From an uncultured Oceanospirillales bacterium (lineage in GTDB: Bacteria; Pseudomonadota; Gammaproteobacteria; Pseudomonadales; Litorivicinaceae): DNA of 7,851 nucleotides. Below, piece after piece: positions 1-4,819 of this stretch. The stretch is taken from the NCBI GenBank assembly GCA_913061245.1, contig CAJXTO010000064.1, positions 1 to 7,851 on the forward strand. The letters are read 5' to 3'. How positions within the stretch are numbered: the first letter of the stretch is position 1; each line of letters begins with the position of its first letter. The position numbers were made by a program, and so were the translations under genes. The notes below the pieces were generated by a model. The model saw only the letters and a list, made by a program, of their open reading frames with translations, did not search any database and was not told the origin of the DNA.

Positions 1-60
1 GCCTCTATTTCAACCGATACGCGCATCGATCGCTATCGTGAAATGGTACAAGGTCTCTAA
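1..60 (+). CDS. C-terminal end of an unidentified upstream gene (partial)
   Basis: Frame 1 is open from the first base and closes with TAA at 58-60, giving 19 residues that end in RIDRYREMVQGL. The 5' part lies outside the window. The tail is charged and helical-looking and too short for me to assign to a family. It is on the same strand as mpl, 57 nt before the likely mpl start, so it may be the preceding gene of the same transcription unit. It could also be a chance open stretch, but the short spacing in such a compact region favours a real gene end. Confidence 0.5.
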   Translation, partial: ASISTDTRIDRYREMVQGL

Positions 61-102
61 TTGCTGTTTGCAGCGCGCAATGACACTATGAATTATCGAT
101 AT

Positions 103-111
103 AAGAGAGAG
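103..111 (+). promoter_or_regulatory. Ribosome binding site that decides the mpl start
   Basis: A purine run AAGAGAGAG lies 6 nt before the TTG at 118. No comparable purine run sits at a suitable distance before the alternative in-frame starts TTG 61 or ATG 88. This supports TTG 118, which also gives the N-terminus expected for the family. Confidence 0.55.
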
Positions 112-117
112 CGTACT

Positions 118-1446
118 TTGAAAATCCATATTCTAGGGATCTGCGGCACCTTTATGGGTGGGCTTGCACAGCTGTGTCGTCAAAAGGGATGGGATGTGAC
201 GGGCTCAGATCAACACGTGTATCCCCCGATGTCGGATCAGCTTCGTCAAGCAGGCATTACTTTGCATGAGGGCTTCGACTCGGCGGCTCTCACCGATGAC
301 CTTGACTTGGTTGTTATTGGTAATGCTATGTCTCGAGGTAATCCTGCAGTCGAGGCTGTTTTGGACCGGAAAATTCCGTTTATCTCAGGCCCAGAACTCT
401 TGGGGCGTCTGACGGCCAATATGACGGTGCTCGCGGTTTCGGGGACGCATGGTAAGACGACAACGACGAGTATGCTTGCATGGATATTGGATGCCCAAGG
501 GATGAATCCAGGGTTTTTGGTTGGCGGCGTTCCACAAAACTTCGGTGTGTCGGCCCGATTAGGTGGAGGCCAATTCTTCGTCGTTGAAGCTGATGAGTAC
601 GACACCGCATTCTTCGATAAGCGGTCAAAGTTTGTTCATTACCATCCCGATGTTTTTGGAATTAACAATTTAGAGTTCGACCATGCGGATATCTTTGCTG
701 ACTTGGCTGCGATTGAAACTCAATTTCATCATGCGATCCGTCGAGTGCCTTCATCGGGTTTCGTGGTCAGCCGGATTGGTATCGAAGCGATCGAGCGTGT
801 CTTAGCGAGGGGTTGCTGGTCTCAAAACATATCGATTGGGAAAGAGACGGCGGTTGATTTTCGCGCAGACGCCGATGCGTTGGTTAGTGATGCGCTGGGT
901 CAGAGTATTCGCTGGACCATGCGTGGAACCCATAATGCGCAGAATGCTGAGCTTGCTGTAGCGATGGCTCATGCGGTCAATGTGCCTTTGGATCGCGCGT
1001 TCAGTTCGCTTGCATCTTTTGAAGGGGTGGCTCGCCGACTGAATTTGTTATTTGAGACGGGCAATTTGAAGATTTGGGATGACTTTGCACATCATCCAAC
1101 TGCGATCGAAACGACGCTCGATGCGCTCAGTGAAGGTGGAACAAGTCATGGTCCATTGATTGCCGTGATCGAATTGCGCTCAAATACGATGAAGGCGGGA
1201 GTTCACGGAGCGGCGCTGGTCAATTCAGCAGCCAGTGCAGACCAAGTGATTTGGGTATTGCCTGACGATGCAGCATGGGATTCGTCTGTCCTTGATCGTG
1301 ACGATGGATCATCGCGCGTGGTGCGCGACGTCTTGAGTGTTGAAGATGAATTAGCAGGGCAGCAGTCGGGGCAGATTGTCTTTATGTCCAATGGTGGATT
1401 TTCAGGCATACAGGCTCGGGTTGTAGAGCGCTTGCAGGCGCGTTGA
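118..1446 (+). CDS. mpl: UDP-N-acetylmuramate:L-Ala-gamma-D-Glu-meso-DAP ligase (murein recycling ligase Mpl)
   Basis: Mpl is a cytoplasmic ATP-dependent ligase that joins the tripeptide recovered from old cell wall to UDP-MurNAc, bypassing MurC, MurD and MurE. Starting at TTG 118 the protein has 442 residues (E. coli Mpl has 457) and opens with KIHILGICGTFMGG, the nucleotide-binding N-terminus typical of Mpl. The ATP P-loop GTHGKTTT is at residues 109-116. EADEYDTAFFDKRSK at 157-171 and NNLEFDHADI at 183-192 are Mur-ligase central-domain motifs. DDFAHHPTAI at 321-330 and ELRSNTMK at 352-359 mark the C-terminal domain; the RSNTMK motif separates Mpl from MurC. An in-frame ATG at 88 and a TTG at 61 would add 10 and 19 residues not expected for the family. 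No key motif is missing. The next gene begins about 64 nt downstream on the same strand. Confidence 0.96.
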   Translation: MKIHILGICGTFMGGLAQLCRQKGWDVTGSDQHVYPPMSDQLRQAGITLHEGFDSAALTDDLDLVVIGNAMSRGNPAVEAVLDRKIPFISGPELLGRLTANMTVLAVSGTHGKTTTTSMLAWILDAQGMNPGFLVGGVPQNFGVSARLGGGQFFVVEADEYDTAFFDKRSKFVHYHPDVFGINNLEFDHADIFADLAAIETQFHHAIRRVPSSGFVVSRIGIEAIERVLARGCWSQNISIGKETAVDFRADADALVSDALGQSIRWTMRGTHNAQNAELAVAMAHAVNVPLDRAFSSLASFEGVARRLNLLFETGNLKIWDDFAHHPTAIETTLDALSEGGTSHGPLIAVIELRSNTMKAGVHGAALVNSAASADQVIWVLPDDAAWDSSVLDRDDGSSRVVRDVLSVEDELAGQQSGQIVFMSNGGFSGIQARVVERLQAR

Positions 1447-1459
1447 AAAAATCTGAATT

Positions 1460-1507
1460 AACCTCACTGTACAGAACATGATATTCGAATCCATCCGGCC
1501 TGAGGTT
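1460..1507 (+). repeat. Inverted repeat covering the LON-gene ribosome binding site
   Basis: AACCTCA at 1460-1466 is the exact reverse complement of TGAGGTT at 1501-1507, with 34 nt between the arms. In RNA the right arm would bury the GAGG Shine-Dalgarno sequence used by the GTG start at 1511. The loop also contains the 8-bp palindromes CTGTACAG (1467-1474) and ATTCGAAT (1483-1490). A 7-bp stem with so long a loop is only marginally stable and could be chance. Confidence 0.3.
1502..1505 (+). promoter_or_regulatory. Ribosome binding site that decides the LON-gene start
   Basis: GAGG ends 5 nt before GTG at 1511. The upstream alternative, ATG at 1478, has no purine-rich sequence at the right distance. 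The GTG start also puts the conserved LON-domain N-terminus almost at residue 1, as in relatives. Confidence 0.55.
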
Positions 1508-1510
1508 GCT

Positions 1511-2080
1511 GTGACCAAACCGCTCTTTCCATTGCCCCTGGTGTTATTTCCGGGCGGCCGTCTACCGCTTCAAATTTTTGAAGCGCGTTACTTGGATATG
1601 GTCGGCGCGTGCATGCGCGAAGGCGGTAACTTTGTCGTTACGATGTCTCGTGCTGAGGGCTTTGCTGATTTGGGGTGCGAAGTATCGATCCGCGATTTTG
1701 ATCAATTAAGCAATGGTTTACTTGGCATCTTGGCCGTCGGGGAGCGTAAACAACAACTGTTTAATCCCCGCCAGCGCGAAGACGGTTTGTGGCTTGCCGA
1801 TGCGGCAGATCTCCCGATGGAGCAGTCTGTTGAGGTTCCGGTCGATCATTTGGGTTTGGTTGAATTGTTGAAGAGCTTGCAAGTTCATCCAGCGGTTCGG
1901 GGCCTCTACAGCGAAATTGACTATAGTGATGCGACTGAGGTCAGCGCGCGACTTACTGAGTTGTTGCCGCTTGATAATGAAGTCAAACAGTCTTTCTTTG
2001 AAATCAGTGATCCGCTCGTCCGACTTGTTGAATTAGAAGCCGAAGTAACAAAACTCCAAATTCGAGGTCGTGACGCCTGA
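1511..2080 (+). CDS. Stand-alone LON substrate-binding-domain protein, function unknown
   Basis: The 189-residue product resembles the N-terminal (substrate-binding) domain of Lon protease but has no AAA+ ATPase or serine-lysine protease part, so it is not itself a protease. The diagnostic start is present: LFPLPLVLFPGG at residues 5-16, then LPLQIFEARYLDMV at about 18-31. It is followed by the beta-rich core with GILAVGERK and a helical C-terminal half ending in charged residues. Proteins of this COG2802-type family are about 190-200 residues, so this one looks full length. No signal peptide or membrane segment is visible, so it should be cytoplasmic. I choose GTG 1511, with GAGG just upstream, over ATG 1478, which would add 11 residues without a ribosome binding site. 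The biological role of the family is not established. Its place between mpl and proA does not define a job. Confidence 0.85.
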   Translation: MTKPLFPLPLVLFPGGRLPLQIFEARYLDMVGACMREGGNFVVTMSRAEGFADLGCEVSIRDFDQLSNGLLGILAVGERKQQLFNPRQREDGLWLADAADLPMEQSVEVPVDHLGLVELLKSLQVHPAVRGLYSEIDYSDATEVSARLTELLPLDNEVKQSFFEISDPLVRLVELEAEVTKLQIRGRDA

Positions 2081-2106
2081 TTTCTTGTGGCATCCCACTG
2101 TATAAT
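2077..2106 (+). promoter_or_regulatory. Putative sigma-70 promoter for proA and downstream genes
   Basis: A perfect -10 hexamer TATAAT is at 2101-2106. The best -35 partner is CTGATT at 2077-2082, which matches TTGACA at 3 of 6 positions with 18-bp spacing; the -35 is therefore weak. Transcription would start near 2113, leaving a leader of only about 17 nt before the ATG at 2130. This is the largest gap ahead of the gene stack that begins with proA, so it is the natural place for a promoter. Confidence 0.5.
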
Positions 2107-2126
2107 CCGCAGAACACAGTGGGGTG
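2091..2126 (+). promoter_or_regulatory. Inverted repeat / hairpin overlapping the -10 box and the proA ribosome binding site
   Basis: CATCCCACTGT (2091-2101) pairs with ACAGTGGGGTG (2116-2126) over 11 positions, with one T-G wobble (2093/2124) and a 14-nt loop. The left arm touches the first base of the TATAAT box. The right arm contains GGGG at 2121-2124, which is the proA Shine-Dalgarno region 5 nt before ATG 2130. The element can be read either as a DNA operator over the -10 or as an mRNA hairpin hiding the ribosome binding site in read-through transcripts. It is not a terminator, because no T-run follows on either strand. Confidence 0.55.
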
Positions 2127-2129
2127 AGC

Positions 2130-3377
2130 ATGAATTATCAAAAGATGGCTGAGAATGCCAAAGCAGTTCGTACAGCAATCGCGACTGCTTCAACGAACAC
2201 CAAAAACGCTGCACTTTTGGCGATACGCGATGCGATGGCGGCGTCTCGCCCAGAAATCCTAAAAGCAAACCAAAAAGACGTGGATGCTGGCCGTAATAGC
2301 GGGCTTGATAGCGCTTTGCTCGATCGTTTGGAATTAAATGATGCACGCATCGACGCGATGATTGAGGGCGTTGAGCAGATTGTCGCTTTGCCTGATCCTG
2401 TTGGTGAAGTCTCTCGGATGACACGTCGACCCTCTGGAATTGAAGTTGGATTCATGCGCCAGCCACTGGGTGTGATCGGAATCATCTATGAATCGCGACC
2501 AAATGTGACAATCGATGCAGCAGCACTCTGCCTGAAATCAGGTAATGCCTGTGTGCTGCGTGGCGGCAGTGAAGCATTCCATTCGAATCAGGCAATCGCA
2601 GAGTGCATCTCTGCAGGTCTCAAGGCAGTTGGACTGCCTGAAGCCTGCGTTCAAGTTGCGCCAACTGCAGACCGTGACTTTGTTGGTGCGATGATTGGTG
2701 GCGACCAGCCGATGTGTGATGTGATCATTCCGCGCGGTGGCAAGGGGTTAATTGAGCGTATCTCGAAAGATGCACGAGTGCCTGTGATCAAACATTTGGA
2801 TGGCAATTGTCATGTGTATGTGGATTCTGAGTGCGAGCAAGAGGAAGCGCTTCGAATTTTGGAAAACGCGAAGACGCATCGCTATGGCGTCTGTAATGCA
2901 GCCGAATCGTTCCTGATTCATGAGGCGGTCGCTGAAAGTTTGCTTCCGGCACTTGAGAAGGTGCTTAAGCCTTATGACGTCGAGATCCGTGGTTGCGAGC
3001 GAGTCCGTGCAATCGTCTCATCGGCGAATGCTGCAACCGAAGAAGATTGGTTCGAAGAATATCTCGGTCCGATTGTCGCGATTAAAGTCGTTTCCTCGGT
3101 CGATGAGGCGATTGAACATATCAATACCTTCGGCTCACATCATACGGATGCCATCGTATCGACGAATTACAAGACTGTCCGACACTTCATGCGAGCTGTT
3201 GACTCCTCGTCAGTGATTGCGAATGCATCAACACGGTTCGCTGATGGATTTGAGTATGGGCTTGGTGCTGAAATTGGTATTTCGACTGACCGTATTCATG
3301 CTCGTGGCCCTGTCGGCCTTGAAGGGCTGACGAATCAAAAATGGATCGTCTTTGGAGAAGGGCAGGTGCGCGCATAG
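2130..3377 (+). CDS. proA: Gamma-glutamyl phosphate reductase
   Basis: ProA catalyses the second step of proline synthesis, the NADPH-dependent reduction of gamma-glutamyl phosphate to glutamate 5-semialdehyde, in the cytoplasm. From ATG 2130 the product has 415 residues (E. coli ProA has 417). It shows the aldehyde-dehydrogenase-like fold signatures of the family: YESRPNV at residues 120-126, KSGNACVLRGGSEA near 136-149, KHLDGNCHVYVD near 221-232, and RYGVCNAAES at 251-260 with catalytic Cys255. The C-terminal signature GLGAEIGIS...RGPVGLEGLT spans 377-401. A GTG at 2124 is in frame but overlaps the likely ribosome binding site, so ATG 2130 is preferred. The partner kinase gene proB is not in this window. 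The stop codon TAG overlaps the first base of nadD. Expression may be controlled by the promoter and inverted repeat just upstream. Confidence 0.96.
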   Translation: MNYQKMAENAKAVRTAIATASTNTKNAALLAIRDAMAASRPEILKANQKDVDAGRNSGLDSALLDRLELNDARIDAMIEGVEQIVALPDPVGEVSRMTRRPSGIEVGFMRQPLGVIGIIYESRPNVTIDAAALCLKSGNACVLRGGSEAFHSNQAIAECISAGLKAVGLPEACVQVAPTADRDFVGAMIGGDQPMCDVIIPRGGKGLIERISKDARVPVIKHLDGNCHVYVDSECEQEEALRILENAKTHRYGVCNAAESFLIHEAVAESLLPALEKVLKPYDVEIRGCERVRAIVSSANAATEEDWFEEYLGPIVAIKVVSSVDEAIEHINTFGSHHTDAIVSTNYKTVRHFMRAVDSSSVIANASTRFADGFEYGLGAEIGISTDRIHARGPVGLEGLTNQKWIVFGEGQVRA

Positions 3378-4000
3378 TGCAGGTTCTCTTTGGTGGAACC
3401 TTTGATCCTGTGCATAACGGTCACGTTGTCATGGCAGAAAGTTTGGCGCAGGCATTTCCTAGTGCAACTGTTCACGTGATTCCTAATCGTCAACCGCCAC
3501 ATCGCATGAGCCAAGTGTCTTCTGAACATCGCTTAGCGATGCTTACGATGGCGATGGAACGGATGCCTCAAATCACCGTCAATACGATTGAGCTGGATCG
3601 TGATGGACCAAGTTATACCGTCGATACGTTAAGGTCTCTAAGAGAGCAGTTTGGCGCGGACGAGTCGCTTGTGCTGTGTCTCGGTGCTGATGCAGTGCAA
3701 GTCATAGATCAGTGGTACCAGCCAGAGATGCTCGCAGGACTTAGCCATCTGTGTATTCTGAATCGCGCGAACCAGCCCATCGAACTCCCTCATATCTTGG
3801 GCGCGTATCAGCTGACGGAAGATGTATCGGATTTTTCAAAAAAAGCGAGCGGTTTACTCGCTCGGTTAGCCACTCCGAATATTCCTGTTTCATCGACCGA
3901 AGTGCGTAGCTTGATTGCAAAACAGGAGTCAACACTTCCCGTTCCACCAAAAATTGCCGACTATATCGGTCGACACCACTTATACCAGGACACTGAATGA
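3377..4000 (+). CDS. nadD: Nicotinate-nucleotide adenylyltransferase
   Basis: NadD transfers AMP from ATP to nicotinate mononucleotide, giving deamido-NAD in cytoplasmic NAD synthesis. With the GTG start at 3377 it has 207 residues (E. coli 213) and opens with QVLFGGTFDPVHNGH, placing the nucleotidyltransferase HxGH motif at residues 13-16. DRDGPSYTVDTL at 74-85, the GADA...W segment at 103-113 and the second signature VSSTEVRSLI at 171-180 are all in place. An in-frame ATG at 3341 would add 12 residues read through the end of proA and is unlikely. The GTG shares its first base with the proA stop, and an AGG at 3364-3366 lies 10 nt upstream, so translation is probably coupled to proA. An A7 run followed by a short hairpin sits in the coding sequence at 3838-3864. 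Confidence 0.95.
   Translation: MQVLFGGTFDPVHNGHVVMAESLAQAFPSATVHVIPNRQPPHRMSQVSSEHRLAMLTMAMERMPQITVNTIELDRDGPSYTVDTLRSLREQFGADESLVLCLGADAVQVIDQWYQPEMLAGLSHLCILNRANQPIELPHILGAYQLTEDVSDFSKKASGLLARLATPNIPVSSTEVRSLIAKQESTLPVPPKIADYIGRHHLYQDTE
3838..3864 (-). terminator. Terminator-like hairpin plus T-run on the strand antisense to nadD
   Basis: Read on the minus strand from 3864 to 3838, CGAGCG is followed by a 7-nt loop, then CGCTCG, one C and seven Ts. This has the form of a rho-independent terminator with a 6-bp GC-rich stem. An extra G-T pair could close the loop. It would stop antisense RNA entering from rsfS or the nadD end. The nadD coding constraint (Ser-Lys-Lys-Ala) also explains the A-run, so coincidence is possible. 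Confidence 0.35.
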
Positions 4001-4356
4001 CTGAAGAAACTGATTTAACGCGACTCATTGTGGATGCGTTAGAAGATTTAAAAGCGCTCGATATTCGAATTGTCGATGTCAGGGGACAGACCTCGGTAAC
4101 CGACTGGTTGGTGATTGCGAGTGGAACATCGAGTCGGCACGTGAAGTCACTGGCCGATCATGTGGCGCAAGAAATGAAAGTGAAACATGGTATTCCCGCA
4201 CTTGGCAGTGAAGGAGCTGACGCAGCTGAATGGGTGTTGGTGGATTTTGATTCGGTTGTTTTGCATGTGATGCAGCCTCCGATTCGAGAATTTTACGATT
4301 TAGAAAGACTGTGGGATCGCCGCAGTCGTGGTGTCGCTGAGGACAGTGAGCATTAA
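3997..4356 (+). CDS. rsfS: Ribosomal silencing factor RsfS
   Basis: RsfS binds ribosomal protein uL14 on the 50S subunit and blocks joining with 30S, lowering translation when nutrients are scarce. The product has 119 residues (E. coli 105), the extra length being a short charged tail after residue 107. The family core is clear: DVRGQTSVTDWLVIASGTSS at 27-46, then RHVKSLADHV at 47-56, GSEGADAAEWVLVDF at 70-84, and HVMQPPIREFYDLERLWD at 90-107. The ATG is part of an ATGA that overlaps the nadD stop by 4 nt, with AGGA at 3987-3990 six nt upstream. The pairing with nadD and rlmH is the usual gammaproteobacterial neighbourhood and supports the call. Confidence 0.95.
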   Translation: MTEETDLTRLIVDALEDLKALDIRIVDVRGQTSVTDWLVIASGTSSRHVKSLADHVAQEMKVKHGIPALGSEGADAAEWVLVDFDSVVLHVMQPPIREFYDLERLWDRRSRGVAEDSEH

Positions 4357-4817
4357 TGGCTGAAGTGAGGCTTTTAGCGATCGGTCAAAAAATGCCATCC
4401 TGGGTTTCCGACGCCTGTTCTGATTACCTGCCTCGGTTCCGTCATCAGTTTAAGCTTCAGATCGAAGAGATCCCGGCATCAAAGAAAGAAGGTTCGGAAG
4501 CGCAGGCGGAACATAAAAAGAAACTACTAGACCGCCTGAAGCAAAACGACTTGTTAGTGCTGTTGGATGAGCGCGGGCGGTCGTATTCTACGCTTGAACT
4601 TGCTGATCAAATAACACAATGGGAACTCTCAGGCCGTTCATTGGTCTTTGCTATAGGCGGTGCCGATGGATGGTGCGGAGACGTAAGGCAGCGAGCAGAT
4701 AGCCAATGGAGTTTGTCAAAGCTTGTCTTTCCACATCCTTTGGCCCGAGTCATTGTTGTAGAACAGTTGTATCGTGCTGATAGTGTCCGACAAGGACATC
4801 CATACCACAGGAGTTAG
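4356..4817 (+). CDS. rlmH: 23S rRNA (pseudouridine-1915-N3) methyltransferase RlmH
   Basis: RlmH is a small SPOUT-class (trefoil-knot) enzyme that uses S-adenosylmethionine to methylate pseudouridine 1915 in helix 69 of 23S rRNA on assembled 70S ribosomes. The product has 153 residues (E. coli 155). It begins AEVRLLAIGQKMPSWV and carries the SAM-pocket segment FAIGGADGW at about 98-106, where many relatives have IGGPEG. The conserved WSLSKLVFPHPLARV follows, and the protein ends in YRADS...GHPYHRS, the HPYHR tail being diagnostic. ATG 4356 overlaps the rsfS stop by 1 nt (TAATG), with GTGAG 5 nt upstream. The last codons of rlmH contain the ribosome binding site of mrdA. Confidence 0.95.
   Translation: MAEVRLLAIGQKMPSWVSDACSDYLPRFRHQFKLQIEEIPASKKEGSEAQAEHKKKLLDRLKQNDLLVLLDERGRSYSTLELADQITQWELSGRSLVFAIGGADGWCGDVRQRADSQWSLSKLVFPHPLARVIVVEQLYRADSVRQGHPYHRS
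4809..4813 (+). promoter_or_regulatory. Ribosome binding site for the TTG start of mrdA
   Basis: AGGAG lies inside the end of rlmH, 6 nt before TTG 4820. No ATG or GTG is available nearby in this frame before the conserved N-terminal region, so this strong site supports initiation at TTG. Confidence 0.7.
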
Positions 4818-4819
4818 GG

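Noticed and set aside
100..105. TATAAG as a -10 box for mpl
   Set aside because: No -35-like hexamer is found 16-18 bp upstream.
88..117. ATG 88 as the start of mpl
   Set aside because: It would add 10 residues before the conserved KIHILGICGT start and lacks a ribosome binding site, whereas TTG 118 has a purine run 6 nt upstream.
246..605. 119-codon open frame on the minus strand inside mpl
   Set aside because: It lies opposite the conserved Mpl ATP-binding region, has low-complexity composition and resembles no family I know; it is a shadow of mpl codon use.
1312..1328. 6-bp GC-rich inverted repeat (TCGCGC/GCGCGA) in mpl
   Set aside because: It lies within coding sequence with no T-run or other signal; such short GC repeats are expected by chance.
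1443..1448. TTGAAA as a -35 box for the LON gene
   Set aside because: It overlaps the mpl stop, and no TATAAT-like sequence lies 16-18 bp downstream.
1921..2424. 167-codon open frame on the minus strand across the LON/proA junction
   Set aside because: Most of it is opposite conserved coding sequence, and the product looks like random translation rich in Ser, Arg and Gln.
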